Assembly: GCF_009177095.1 (NCBI RefSeq)
Contig: NZ_AP021861.1
Coordinates: 4,570,501 to 4,634,500 of the forward strand
Direction: 5' to 3'
DNA length: 64,000 nt
DNA from: Lacipirellula parvula
Lineage (GTDB): Bacteria; Planctomycetota; Planctomycetia; Pirellulales; Lacipirellulaceae
Below, piece after piece: positions 33,466 to 42,696 of this stretch. The notes under the pieces were generated by a model that saw nothing but the letters and a program-made list of their open reading frames with translations, made no database searches and was not told the origin of the DNA. Both the position numbers and the translations under genes were made by a program. Within the stretch, counting starts at the first letter, position 1; the number at the start of each line of letters is the position of its first letter.

Positions 33466-36400
33466 TCACGACTTCTCGGTGGGCTTTTCAGTTAATTCTT
33501 GATTGACTTGCTTCAGCAGTTCATCGAACAGCGGCTTCCACGCCGGACCGCCGAGCCCCGGATAGAGCTTGGCCATCTGTTCGATGTTCGTCTTCGCCGC
33601 TTCGAGTTGCTCGCGGCGTTTGGCTGGCTCGGCGATCTTGCCCGCTAGGTACCGTGACTTCGCGACGTTGTAGCGAGCTTCATAAAACAGGTTCTCGAAG
33701 CGAAGCGTCCGCTGCCGCGATTCTTCGGTGACCGGCGAAACCTTCGCTTGCTGCATGCGGGCGGCGTTCGCGACGCTACTGATCCGCTGCCAACCCCAGA
33801 TGAGATTGCGGCCATCCTTCTGCGGCAGGTCGCCTTGGATCGAGCGATTGAAGGCTGCCAAATCTTGCTTCTGGACGCCGAGTTGCTGCAGCGCCACGGC
33901 GGCGCTCTTCTGGAGGTCCAGCACGTTTGGATTCTCTTTCAAGATCGCCCCAAACTGCTCGACGGCGGCCGTCTGTTCCCCCGCGGCGAGCAGGCACTGG
34001 GCCAACTGCATCCGCACGCTCAAGACCGCAGCGGGACTTGGAGCGTACTTGGGATCCTCGGCCGCCGCTTTTAGCATTGCTTCGAACGCCGAGCGAGCGC
34101 GATCGAGGTACGGCTTCGCCTCATCGCGCGTAAGCTCCTGGCCCAGTTGCAAGTTCGTTTGTGCGATCCAGCCTCGAACCCGCCAATCGTTGGCGTCGGG
34201 ACGCGCGGAGATTCGTTGGAGCACGTCGCCGAACGCGGTGGCGATTTGCGCGGCCTTGTCGGGCTGGCCCATCGTGGTCAGCTCTTTCATCTGCCGTTGC
34301 AGTTGCACGCCGAGGCCCAGATAGACGTCGGTGAGCTTGCCAGCGTCGTCGGCGCCGACCGCTTTGTCGAGCGCCTCCATCATCTGCTTCGCCTTGTCGC
34401 GGTCAGGCTGATTGGCGGAGAGGTACGCGCGGAGGGCGGCCTTGTAAGTTTCCAGCACGAATTGGGGGTTCTTCGCTGCTTCGGCGCCTTTGCCGAGAAG
34501 CGTGAGCGGACCCACGTTCGCATCTTCCAGCACCGCGATCGCTTGCTCGGCGTCGCCGTTGGCGAGGAGGAACTGTGCCAAGTACAGGATGCCGGCGGCT
34601 GACGAAGCGCTCGGCGCCCCCTTGGTCTTCGCGGCCGCGTAGCCATCGCCGAGTAGCTTGCCGGCTTTCTCGCGGATGGCGAGAACTTCTGCGGCGGGGG
34701 CTTCGCGGTTGGCGGAGGTCGCGCGGAGATATTGGGTCCACAAGCCGGCGCCAAGGCTCAGCTGTGCGGGGCCGCGACTCTCCGCCGGCAGCCGTTCGAG
34801 CAACGCCTCGGCCTCGGCGAGTCGATTCTCACGCAGCGCCGTTTGAATGAGGGCGTTCGTCGCGGACGAGGCTTCGGTCGACTCGGGCCAGCGGGTGGCG
34901 ACGACCTCGGCCAATTGAATGAGCTTCAGCGCTTCGTACGACACCGCGTCGGCCTGACTGCCGGCGGCCGATTTCGCTTCCATGGCGAGCGCTTCGTACG
35001 CGGCCAAGGCGACCTTCGCGGCGCTGGCGGCGTAGTCGCTCTCCGGATACCGCATCACCAGGAACTCCGCCAACACGGCGGCCTCCTGATACTGTTTTTC
35101 TTCCCAGTAGAGGACGCTGAGAAAGTAGCGGACCGTGTTGAGTTGATCGATCGGCGTTTCAGCGTCGGCGAGCGAGACTGCCTTCTCGAGCATCCGCCGC
35201 GCTTCGTTGCGATTGGTCGCGGCTTGTTCCAGCAGACCGCCGGCGGCGTCGGGGTTGCTCTCGCGGGCTTGCTTCGCGGCGAGGTTGGCGGAGTTCCAGA
35301 GATCGATCGCCGCCTTGCCGGCTGTGAACGCCTCTTCGAAGGTCTTCGCATCCCCGCCGCTCGCGCCGCCCGCCGATCCGGTCGCCATCGCGACTTGCGC
35401 CTGTTGGCGAAATTCGTTCGGTCGCAATGCCGCCTCGCGGACGAGGCTGCGGGCGTGGGCCTCCATCTTCTTCGCGTCGCCGTCGCTGAGCTTGCCTTCG
35501 GCAATCTTCGCCTGCAGGGCGTCGGCCAGACGGTAGCCGGCTTCGATCCACTCGGGCTGCTGGCGTTCCGCGGGAGGTGATTGGCGGAGCCACTCGTCGC
35601 TACGCTTGATCGCTTCGTCAGTCTTGCCGAGTTCAAGCAGCGTTTCGGTGCGGTAGCGGTGGGCGCGAGCAGTAAGTCGACGGGCCTCGGCGCTCGTTGC
35701 ATCGCCGCGAGTGATGTCTTCGTAGCAGCTGAGTGCCTTCTCGTACTCGCCGAGTTCCTGTGCACAACGCCCCTGGAAGAAGCGGCTGGACATGCCGACA
35801 AGCGACTTGCGGTACTCCTCAATCAGCTCGCCGAACTGTTTCGAAGCGGCGTTGAGCTGCTTGGCAAAGTCGGCGGAATCGCGATCGAGCGTCGCGGCGC
35901 CCTCGAAGGCAAGCCGTGCCCGGAGGAAGCGGGCTTCAACTTGTCGGTCGCGAAGTTGGTCGCGTTTGGCTTTGGCCGCGGGGTCGGATTGAATCTCGGC
36001 CGCTTTCGGCAGCGCGGCGATCTCTTTCGTCGTGACGTCGACGACCTGCGTCACGTCGTCTGTAGCTTTGCCGAAAAGCGTGCCAGCCTTCGCCACCAGC
36101 GCGTCGCGTTCGGCATTGGCGTCGGGGCCGAGTTGCCGCGACTCGGCAATCGCGACGAGCGCTTGTTCGGCGTAAATATTGGCGGCTTGACGAAGGGCGT
36201 CAATCGCCAGCGGCGGGTCTTCCTGCTTAGCGGCGAACGCTTCGAAGTCAGCCGCGGCTTGGTTGAGTAGCCGTTCGCGCTCGCTGCGGTCGCGCGATTG
36301 CCGCGCCTGAGAGACGAGGCTCGACGCCCGTTGGAAGGCGAGGTTACCGGTAAATTCGGGAGTCGCCAGCGGCGAGGCTTCGACCCATTCGAGATACTCA

Positions 36401-36531
36401 ACCGCCGTGTCATCCCAGCCGCGGTCGCGGAGCGCTTTCAAAAACGCCGCGTTCGAATCGGCCCCGTACGCCGCGCGATCCGCAGCATGCAGCGCCGCTA
36501 CGCCGAGGCAGGTCCAGAGCGAGACGCGCAT
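33466..36531 (-). CDS. Very large exported TPR/helical-repeat protein
   Basis: About 1021 residues from ATG 36531, where MRVSLWTCLGVAALHAADRA then AYGAD forms a good signal peptide. Two upstream in-frame ATGs (36720, 36654) would add basic residues without improving it. The rest is alpha-helical repeat sequence with many TPR-like units, such as FQGRCAQELGEYEKALSCYE, AAKVALAAYEALAMEAKSAA and AQCLLAAGEQTAAVEQFGAI. No enzymatic motif is seen. Such large periplasmic TPR proteins are common in planctomycetes and usually uncharacterised. It probably forms an operon with the following 359-residue TPR gene. Confidence 0.85.
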   Translation of the reverse strand: MRVSLWTCLGVAALHAADRAAYGADSNAAFLKALRDRGWDDTAVEYLEWVEASPLATPEFTGNLAFQRASSLVSQARQSRDRSERERLLNQAAADFEAFAAKQEDPPLAIDALRQAANIYAEQALVAIAESRQLGPDANAERDALVAKAGTLFGKATDDVTQVVDVTTKEIAALPKAAEIQSDPAAKAKRDQLRDRQVEARFLRARLAFEGAATLDRDSADFAKQLNAASKQFGELIEEYRKSLVGMSSRFFQGRCAQELGEYEKALSCYEDITRGDATSAEARRLTARAHRYRTETLLELGKTDEAIKRSDEWLRQSPPAERQQPEWIEAGYRLADALQAKIAEGKLSDGDAKKMEAHARSLVREAALRPNEFRQQAQVAMATGSAGGASGGDAKTFEEAFTAGKAAIDLWNSANLAAKQARESNPDAAGGLLEQAATNRNEARRMLEKAVSLADAETPIDQLNTVRYFLSVLYWEEKQYQEAAVLAEFLVMRYPESDYAASAAKVALAAYEALAMEAKSAAGSQADAVSYEALKLIQLAEVVATRWPESTEASSATNALIQTALRENRLAEAEALLERLPAESRGPAQLSLGAGLWTQYLRATSANREAPAAEVLAIREKAGKLLGDGYAAAKTKGAPSASSAAGILYLAQFLLANGDAEQAIAVLEDANVGPLTLLGKGAEAAKNPQFVLETYKAALRAYLSANQPDRDKAKQMMEALDKAVGADDAGKLTDVYLGLGVQLQRQMKELTTMGQPDKAAQIATAFGDVLQRISARPDANDWRVRGWIAQTNLQLGQELTRDEAKPYLDRARSAFEAMLKAAAEDPKYAPSPAAVLSVRMQLAQCLLAAGEQTAAVEQFGAILKENPNVLDLQKSAAVALQQLGVQKQDLAAFNRSIQGDLPQKDGRNLIWGWQRISSVANAARMQQAKVSPVTEESRQRTLRFENLFYEARYNVAKSRYLAGKIAEPAKRREQLEAAKTNIEQMAKLYPGLGGPAWKPLFDELLKQVNQELTEKPTEKS

Positions 36532-37080
36532 GAAACGACGCCTCAGCCTGACGGCAGGCGCTGCGTTGCTTCGTGTGAGTTGGCGGGATCGCTGTTGAGT
36601 CACAGACGTTGTCAGCCGAAAGGCGCCCAGGACGGCATCTCGAACGGTACGCATCCAGACAGCGACATTGCCGACCGGTTGCGATGGCGGCAGAGGAGTC
36701 GTCGCTGCAGTTCTAGCCAATGAGAAGGAACCGTCGTCAGGCCAACGCCTTGCGCCGATTCAGTCTCTGTTCCACCTCTCATCTTAACGGTCGACTTCGC
36801 AGGGACAAAGTTTTCTTGGAGCGAAATCGGAGCCGCCTTCCCCGCTGCGGGGAGGGTGGAGAGTTCCTGTAGGGATGGCGCGGCTGTAACGAATGCGCCG
36901 CGAATCGCCCGGCACGGTCGATCGGCTAGCGCAGGAGTCGCTTTTCCCAGCACTTTTGCGGGGCCGGGTTGCGGGCGACCGATTGGCCGGAGGGGAGTCG
37001 GCGCGTTACGATGAACAGCTCGAAAGCCTGCTCGAGCCATTATGGTGCCCTGCGTGGGGGCGACCGCAGACTGGATTTTC
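36532..37080. other. Divergent intergenic region without a recognised gene
   Basis: About 550 bases between the leftward TPR gene and the rightward sulfotransferase. The frames are arginine-rich shadows. A CTTCCCCGC-T-GCGGGGAGG hairpin lies at about 36838-36856. Promoters for both genes are expected here, but none is clear. Confidence 0.5.
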
Positions 37081-38232
37081 ATGAGCGTCACTACCGAGCG
37101 TCCGAACGTCCCCCCGCCGGAGCGGACGGTCAAGCATCCCATGGCGTGGTACATGCCGCGCTTTTGGCATGGTATGCGGATATCGACATGGCTGCGGGAG
37201 CTAGCTCGCAATCGGCTCGCTGTCTCGCCCAGTCGCATTCCAATGACGTGCGCTATCACTGGGTTCACGGGGATCAATTCGGTGCTCGCCGGCGTTGATC
37301 GCCTCGTCTACGGTCGGCAGGTTGATGCGACCGAATTGAAACAGCCGCCGGTGTTCATCTTGGGGCACTGGCGATCGGGGACGACGTTCCTCCACGAGCT
37401 GATGATCCGCGATCCTCAGCACACTTACTTCACGACCTACCAATGCTTCACGCCGCACCATTTTGTGCTGACCGAGCGGAGGGTCGTGCCGTGGATTGGC
37501 ATCTTCGTTCCTGAACGCCGACCGATGGACAATATGGCCGCCGGTTGGGATCGGCCAATGGAAGACGAGTTCGCGCTGCAAAGCTTGGGCGTGCCAACTC
37601 CGTACTTGTCGACGATGTTCCCGAATCGCGGCGAAGCGTATCCAGAGTACCTGACGCTCCGCGACCTGACGCCCGCCCAGCGCGAGTCGTGGAAGCACGA
37701 GTTGCTGCAGTTCTGCAAACGACTAACGCTACGCGACGACCGGCGCATCGTCATCAAGTCGCCAGCTCACACCGCCCGTGTGCGGACGCTGCTGGAGATG
37801 TTCCCCGACGCGAAGTTCATCCACATCTCGCGCGATCCGTACGCCCTGTTCCGCTCGACGCTCGGGCTGTGGCATTCGCTCAATTCCGAGGAAGGCCTGC
37901 AAGCGATTCGCGACGAAGGCTGGCTCGACGATTTTGTGATCGACTCGCTCCAACGGATGTACGACGCGTACTTCGAAGACCGCCAGTTGCTCGGACCGAA
38001 CCAACTTGTCGAACTGAGTTACGAAGAGTTGGTCGAGGATCCGAAAACGCAGGTCCGCTCGATCTACGAACGGCTCGACCTCGGCGACTTCGCCCGCATT
38101 GAACCAGCGCTCGACGACCATCTGGCCGATGTGAAGAATTACCGCACGAATCGGCATGCGATCGACGATGAGTCGAGCGAGCGGATTCGGCGGGATTGGG
38201 CGCGTTACTTCAGCGAGTTCGGGTACGAGTAA
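37081..38232 (+). CDS. Sulfotransferase family protein
   Basis: 383 residues from ATG 37081. The 5'-phosphosulfate loop is FILGHWRSGTTFLHELM (about 92-108), and the 3'-phosphate motif FIHISRDPYALFRSTLGLWH lies near 240-260. Together these identify a PAPS-dependent sulfotransferase. Segments such as DEFALQSLGVPTPYLSTMFP and KSPAHTARVRTLLEMFPDAK match the group of bacterial sulfotransferases with long N-termini. It transfers sulfate to a hydroxyl on a sugar, lipid or peptide; acceptor unknown. Planctomycetes commonly carry many of these. No signal peptide, so cytosolic or membrane-associated. Confidence 0.92.
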   Translation: MSVTTERPNVPPPERTVKHPMAWYMPRFWHGMRISTWLRELARNRLAVSPSRIPMTCAITGFTGINSVLAGVDRLVYGRQVDATELKQPPVFILGHWRSGTTFLHELMIRDPQHTYFTTYQCFTPHHFVLTERRVVPWIGIFVPERRPMDNMAAGWDRPMEDEFALQSLGVPTPYLSTMFPNRGEAYPEYLTLRDLTPAQRESWKHELLQFCKRLTLRDDRRIVIKSPAHTARVRTLLEMFPDAKFIHISRDPYALFRSTLGLWHSLNSEEGLQAIRDEGWLDDFVIDSLQRMYDAYFEDRQLLGPNQLVELSYEELVEDPKTQVRSIYERLDLGDFARIEPALDDHLADVKNYRTNRHAIDDESSERIRRDWARYFSEFGYE

Positions 38233-38234
38233 TT

Positions 38235-38323
38235 GTGGGAGGGGTCTCCGCCCCCGAAGCGGCGTGATGCGACTGCAGCGGCTCGTCGTGGTGACCGCCT
38301 TCGGCGTCGGAGACGCCTCCCAC
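38235..38323. repeat. Imperfect 28-bp inverted repeat after the sulfotransferase gene
   Basis: GTGGGAGGGGTCTCCGCCCC then CGAAG at the left pairs with CTTCGGCGTCGGAGACGCCT then CCCAC at the right, about 30 bases apart. It starts 2 bases after the stop codon and is flanked by a GGGCT-GAA-AGCCC hairpin (38356-38368). It may act as a terminator between convergent genes. Confidence 0.65.
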
Positions 38324-38371
38324 ACGAGAAGTTGCGAGTCTCGCTTGGCGCTTTCGGGCTGAAAGCCCAAC

Positions 38372-39457
38372 CTACGCAACCTTCGGCATCGGCATCTTCT
38401 TGCCCTTGAGCTGGTAAACGTAAGCGAGCACTTCCGCAACGGCGCCGTAGCTCTGGTCGGGAATGGGGTGGTTCACCTCGACCTCTTTGTAGAGCAGCTG
38501 AGCGAGCGGCTTCCGTTCGACGACCGGGATGTTGTTCTCGAGCGCGAGCTTGCGGATCCGCTGAGCGATGACGCCGGCGCCCTTGGCGAGCACGATTGGC
38601 GCCCGCATTGTTTCGGGATCGTACTGAATCGCGATCGCCAGTTCCGTCGGATTCGTCACCACGACGTCGGCCTTCGGCACCTTGTCGCCGACGCGACCCA
38701 TCGCCATTTGCCGTTGGATCTGGCGGCGACGCGAGATGACCTGCGGGTCGCCCTGCATGTTTTTCATCTCTTCGCGCATTTCTTGGTGCGTCATCTTCAG
38801 GTCTTGCTCGTGCTTCCAGCGTTGGAAGCCGTAGTCGAGAATCGCGAGCGCGAAGAGCGTGGCGCCGACCCACAGGGCCGTGGCGAAGATGACGTCGATC
38901 AGCAGCCGGGCGAGGTCGGGTACGTCAAGTTCGCTCGCGTAGACGATTTCGTTCCAACGCCCTGAAATCACCGACCACGCGACCGCGCAGACGATGAGAA
39001 TCTTGATCAGACCGAAGCCGAGCTTCACGACGCCTTGCAGCGAGAAAATCCGCTTCAAGCCGGCGAGCGGATCGAGCCGCGAGATATCGGGCTGGATTTT
39101 GTCGGGAACAAACAGCAGGCCAATTTGCAAAATCGTCGAGAGGGCGCCGGCGACCGCCATCACGCCCATGATCGGCAACATCGCAAGGCCGAAGGTCTTC
39201 ATGACGGACTCGCCCTGCACCATGAGTTCGGTATCGTCGACCGTCAGCGAACCGCCGCCGGTGCTGAGTTGACGCTCCATGTAGAGCATCGCGTAGTCGA
39301 TGACGCTCTTGCCCCAATAACTCAGGACGAGCACGCCGACGAGTAGAAGTGCAGCGGAACCGAGATCCTGGCTGTACGCAACCTGCCCCTGCTCGCGGGC
39401 CTGCTGCCGGCGATGGGGCGTTGCGTCGTGTGATTTTTCGCCGGATTCGTCGGCCAT
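38372..39457 (-). CDS. flhB: Flagellar export protein FlhB
   Basis: 361 residues. N-terminal GEKSHDATPHRRQQAREQGQ is typical of FlhB. Four membrane helices follow at about 33-48, 86-116, 145-167 and 185-210. The cytoplasmic switch domain has the self-cleavage site N269-P270-T271-E272 in VVVTNPTELAIAIQYD, where most flagellar FlhB proteins have N-P-T-H. Cleavage between Asn and Pro changes export from rod/hook to filament subunits. It is the last gene of the leftward fliO-P-Q-R-flhB cluster. Confidence 0.95.
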   Translation of the reverse strand: MADESGEKSHDATPHRRQQAREQGQVAYSQDLGSAALLLVGVLVLSYWGKSVIDYAMLYMERQLSTGGGSLTVDDTELMVQGESVMKTFGLAMLPIMGVMAVAGALSTILQIGLLFVPDKIQPDISRLDPLAGLKRIFSLQGVVKLGFGLIKILIVCAVAWSVISGRWNEIVYASELDVPDLARLLIDVIFATALWVGATLFALAILDYGFQRWKHEQDLKMTHQEMREEMKNMQGDPQVISRRRQIQRQMAMGRVGDKVPKADVVVTNPTELAIAIQYDPETMRAPIVLAKGAGVIAQRIRKLALENNIPVVERKPLAQLLYKEVEVNHPIPDQSYGAVAEVLAYVYQLKGKKMPMPKVA

Positions 39458-39465
39458 GCGAAGGC

Positions 39466-39492
39466 GTTAGGGTTCAGGGTTCGGGGTTCAGG
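39466..39492. repeat. Short GGTTCAGGGTTCGGGGTTCA tandem-like stretch
   Basis: TTAGGGTTCAGGGTTCGGGGTTCAGGA repeats a G-G-G-T-T-C unit three times in the 30 bases between flhB and fliR. Confidence 0.5.
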
Positions 39493-40339
39493 ATGGGGGA
39501 GTATGGAAGCTGGTTGGCTCAGGGTCCTTCTCTTCTGATTCTCCAGTGGCTGCCGCGTGGACGGCGTCGACCATCATTTCCACGGAAGCGACCGCTTGTT
39601 GCGGGAAGGCCCAGGCAATGGCGCCGATGGAGACGAGCACCGCGCCGGCGGTGAGGAGGGCGTTCACGCTGAAGCCGACGACGAGAATGTTGATTTGCGG
39701 GAGCGTGCGGCCGATGAGGCCGAGGATGAGCGTTGCTAGCAGCAAAGCGGCCATCGCCGGCGCCGCCGCGCGGACGCCGAGGCGGAAGCTCTGCCCCATG
39801 AGCGTCGTCATCGCGGAGACGTACGATTCGCCAATCATCGCCCGCCCTGGCGGGAGCCATTCGTAGGTATCGAGCGTCGCTTCAATTAGCAGCCGATGGC
39901 CGCCAAGTAAGACGAACATCGTCAGCGTCAGAAAGTAAAACAGCTGCGAGTAGACCGGCAGGCTTTCTTCCGACATGACGTCGTACCCTTCGGCAAGGGC
40001 CGTGCCGCCGAGTTGGCTGATGATTTGGCCGGTGAGTTGGATGCCGCTGAGCAAAATCATCAGCCCCAAGCCGAGCAACAAGCCGATCAGTGTCTCGTTG
40101 AGGACGAAATGGCTGAACGCCATGATGTTGCGCATGTCGACCGGCGCTTGGGAAGCGTGAAGCGGCGTGATGATGATTGCCATCGCGAAGGCGAGGAGCG
40201 CCCGAGCTTGGAGCGGGGCGGAGCGAGGGCCGAAGATCGGCGCCGTCATCATCAGGGCGCCGACGCGAGCAAGCACGAGCGTAAACGTGCCGAGTTGCTG
40301 AACGAGGAAAGGTTCGAGGAGGGCAGCGTTGATGTTCAT
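39488..40339 (-). CDS. fliR: Flagellar export gate protein FliR
   Basis: 283 residues from ATG 40339; the longer frame reads through the upstream palindrome. Several membrane helices, with LARVGALMMTAPIFGPRSAP near the start, IQLTGQIISQLGGTALAEGYD in the middle and LIGRTLPQINILVVGFSVNA late, are characteristic of FliR. It forms the cytoplasmic-membrane export gate with FliP and FliQ. The C-terminal tail is short and charged (GESEEKDPEP). Same strand as its partners but separated from fliQ by a repeat hairpin. Confidence 0.95.
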   Translation of the reverse strand: MNINAALLEPFLVQQLGTFTLVLARVGALMMTAPIFGPRSAPLQARALLAFAMAIIITPLHASQAPVDMRNIMAFSHFVLNETLIGLLLGLGLMILLSGIQLTGQIISQLGGTALAEGYDVMSEESLPVYSQLFYFLTLTMFVLLGGHRLLIEATLDTYEWLPPGRAMIGESYVSAMTTLMGQSFRLGVRAAAPAMAALLLATLILGLIGRTLPQINILVVGFSVNALLTAGAVLVSIGAIAWAFPQQAVASVEMMVDAVHAAATGESEEKDPEPTSFHTPPS

Positions 40340-40371
40340 CGGATCGTCACGCTGCGGAGGGATTCGAGGTT

Positions 40372-40400
40372 CTCGTTCCCACGCTCCGCGTGGGAACGAG
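40372..40400. repeat. REP hairpin CTCGTTCCCACGC-TCC-GCGTGGGAACGAG
   Basis: A perfect 13-bp inverted repeat with a 3-base loop in the short gap between fliQ and fliR. GTTCCCACGC...GCGTGGGAAC repeats are widespread interspersed palindromes in several bacterial groups (known). Here the element may tune transcript stability between two gate genes (inference). Confidence 0.85.
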
Positions 40401-40410
40401 GGGACCGGGG

Positions 40411-40677
40411 TCACAACTTGTTCGGGATGTCGGCGATCAGTTCGTCGGTGTACTCGATCAGCTGCGAGAGAATCCACGGCAGCGAGAAGACGAGCGCCAG
40501 CACCATCGCCAGCAGCTTCGGCACGAACGCCACCGTCTGTTCCTGAATTTGCGTGAGCGCCTGCAGTAAGCCGATCACCAAACCAACCACCATGCCGGCG
40601 ATGAGAATCGGCGCCGACACGAGAGTGGCGATCAGCAGAGCCTCGCGGCCCAGGTCAACAGCGTCTTGCGGATCCAT
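40411..40677 (-). CDS. fliQ: Flagellar export gate protein FliQ
   Basis: 88 residues with two long hydrophobic helices (about 13-37 and 52-75) separated by LLQALTQIQEQTVAFVPK, which is the FliQ signature. Length is exactly that of the family. Four FliQ subunits join FliP and FliR in the export gate. It lies 44 bases after fliP on the same strand. Confidence 0.96.
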   Translation of the reverse strand: MDPQDAVDLGREALLIATLVSAPILIAGMVVGLVIGLLQALTQIQEQTVAFVPKLLAMVLALVFSLPWILSQLIEYTDELIADIPNKL

Positions 40678-40721
40678 GTGTTCTTACTCGGCTCGTACAG
40701 CGCGCAGAGGGGCGGCGCTCG

Positions 40722-41600
40722 CTAAGAGACCACCTGAAAGCTTTCCATCAACATCTCGACCACCAGCCGCCAGCCATCGACTAGCACGAACAGCAGCAGC
40801 TTGAACGGCAGGGAAATGAGCACCGGCGGCAACATCAGCATGCCCATCGAGATCGTGACGCTCGCCACGATGATGTCGAGCACCACGAACGGCAGGTAAA
40901 TCTGGAAGCCGATGAGAAACGCCGTCTTCAGTTCGCTCAGCATGAACGCCGGCAGCAGGGCCGTCAACGGCACGTTGCGTTCATCGGCTTTCGCATCGAA
41001 ATAAACGTAGTTGGTCGGGAGTTCGCCCGTTTCAGGGTCGATTTCGCTCGGCAGATACTTCAAGAAGAGATACACATCATCGTCGTTGTCGGTACGGCGA
41101 ATTTGCTCCGCCATGAACCGCCGCACCGGATCGGTGCCGCGCTCCCACGCTTCGTCGAGGCTGATCTTCTCTTCCGAGTAAGGCTTCAGCGAGTTTTCGT
41201 AAACTTTCGTCCACGTCGGCGCCATGAGGAGCGCCGTCATGAAGATGGCGATCGCGGTGATCACTTGGCTCGGCGGCAGTTGCGCTGTGCCGAGGGCTTG
41301 CCGCAACAAGCCCATGACGACGATGATCCGCACGAAGCTGGTCGTCATCAGCAGAATCGCCGGAGCGAGACTGACGACTGTCAGCAGCAGCATGACTTGG
41401 AGCGAGGAGCCGATTCCCTGCGGGCTGGTCCATTGCTGCGGACCGCCGAGGCCATTGAGACCATTCAGAGCGGGACCGAGAATCGACGGGCCGGCGGCTG
41501 TTTGGGCAACGGCTGACTGCGTACTCACGACGAGCAGCAATGCAACGCCAACGATTGCGGCGAAACCACGCAGAGCGCGATGGTGCAGCAGGCTACGCAC
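40722..41600 (-). CDS. fliP: Flagellar export gate protein FliP
   Basis: 292 residues from a GTG start with GGAGGG upstream. A cleavable signal peptide (about 1-33) precedes LLLTVVSLAPAILLMTTSFV and RIIVVMGLLRQALGTAQLPP, then a periplasmic loop, then AFMLSELKTAFLIGFQIYLP and DIIVASVTISMGMLMLPPV. These are diagnostic of FliP. The periplasmic segment (about 130-200) includes an acidic stretch, DNDDDVYLFLKYLPSEIDPE, longer than in enterics. Its start overlaps the end of fliO by 8 bases, indicating coupled translation. Confidence 0.96.
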   Translation of the reverse strand: MRSLLHHRALRGFAAIVGVALLLVVSTQSAVAQTAAGPSILGPALNGLNGLGGPQQWTSPQGIGSSLQVMLLLTVVSLAPAILLMTTSFVRIIVVMGLLRQALGTAQLPPSQVITAIAIFMTALLMAPTWTKVYENSLKPYSEEKISLDEAWERGTDPVRRFMAEQIRRTDNDDDVYLFLKYLPSEIDPETGELPTNYVYFDAKADERNVPLTALLPAFMLSELKTAFLIGFQIYLPFVVLDIIVASVTISMGMLMLPPVLISLPFKLLLFVLVDGWRLVVEMLMESFQVVS

Positions 41601-42696
41601 GACGCCGCCCTCCGCCGTTGGCTGCTTCGGCGCCGAGGAAACCGCGGGCCGGTTCGCGAGCGAGTTGCGCGAGAACTTGTTGGAACTCCGCGGCAGGTCC
41701 GTGCCCGCGACCGCTGGCGCAGACGCCCGTGAGGCGGTCGACTTCGAGCGGATCGATCACTTCGGTGAGCGGCTGAATGCCATCGGCCGAGACGGCGACG
41801 AGCACCAGTTTGTTACCTACGCGGAGCAGTTGAGCAAAGCTTTGCGGCGTGAGGGGAGCACGGCCGAGCACAGCGAAGGCTTCGCTCGGCAACATCCCCG
41901 ACGGCTTGGCGCCGCTGCTGCGTCGCAAGAGCCACATGCAGACGAAGAACAATCCGACGACGATCGCGAGTCCGGCGCCGGCTGTCGATAGCGAACCGAA
42001 ACGCGAGAACGAGGTCGGCAAGCGATCGCGCAAACTGCCGCTCGCGCCCGGCGACTGTTCGGCCATGGCCGCGAAGCCGGGCGAGCGGGGCGCCAAGCGG
42101 CGTGATTCATCGGGAACGGGAGCGAACGATTCGCCGAGCGGCAACGGCTTCGCATCGGCAGAGGCGAGCGGCGCGGCGGGACCTGGTTCTTGCGGTGCAG
42201 CCTCGGCGGAAGCTGTAGGGGCAGCGGGCTCTTCGAGCTTTGCCTGCTGCAGTGCGGAGTCGTCGTGGACGAGCGGCGTGCCCGGCAGTTGATGGATCTG
42301 CGGAGCTGCCGGCGGCGTGTTCGGCGTCGCCAAGTCGGCGTAGGGCGACGGCGCCGCATCGGTTGCGTTCGGCGCGGGTGCGTTAGCAGCGACGTTCTCC
42401 GTTGGAGATGGCGTTGCGTCGCCGAATTGGTAGGCCGAGGGTTCTTGAATTGGCGGCGTCCCTGCAGGACGAAGCGGATTCTCCGCACCCGTTCCATTGC
42501 TAGCAACGGCTGGGGGCGCCGCATTCTCCGCGGCGCCAGCGGCGTTCGCGCCGTTGTCGCGTCGATAAGACAGGAGGAGGTCTTCGCCGCCGCTCGCGTA
42601 GGCCGCGATCGTTCCGCTCCCAGCCGCCAACATCACCGCCCAACGACAACTAAGCCGGGCGCAGGCAGCGACGAACTGTCGGAGGGAGTGGGGCAT
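41593..42696 (-). CDS. fliO: FliO-like flagellar protein with long proline/alanine-rich region
   Basis: About 367 residues from ATG 42696. After a signal-like N-terminus comes a low-complexity Ala/Pro/Gly-rich stretch (about 45-235). One membrane helix follows (GAGLAIVVGLFFVCMWLLRR, about 245-265), then a small cytoplasmic domain with LPSEAFAVLGRAPLTPQSFA and LLRVGNKLVLVAVSADGIQP, which fits FliO. FliO helps assemble FliP. Typical FliO proteins are 100-150 residues, so the periplasmic part is greatly enlarged. The fliO call rests on the helix-plus-domain pattern and on position before fliP. Confidence 0.85.
   Translation of the reverse strand: MPHSLRQFVAACARLSCRWAVMLAAGSGTIAAYASGGEDLLLSYRRDNGANAAGAAENAAPPAVASNGTGAENPLRPAGTPPIQEPSAYQFGDATPSPTENVAANAPAPNATDAAPSPYADLATPNTPPAAPQIHQLPGTPLVHDDSALQQAKLEEPAAPTASAEAAPQEPGPAAPLASADAKPLPLGESFAPVPDESRRLAPRSPGFAAMAEQSPGASGSLRDRLPTSFSRFGSLSTAGAGLAIVVGLFFVCMWLLRRSSGAKPSGMLPSEAFAVLGRAPLTPQSFAQLLRVGNKLVLVAVSADGIQPLTEVIDPLEVDRLTGVCASGRGHGPAAEFQQVLAQLAREPARGFLGAEAANGGGRRRA

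Noticed and set aside
39466-39492. Telomere-like GGGTTC repeats
   Set aside because: Only three imperfect units between two flagellar genes; too short for an origin, CRISPR or telomere function.
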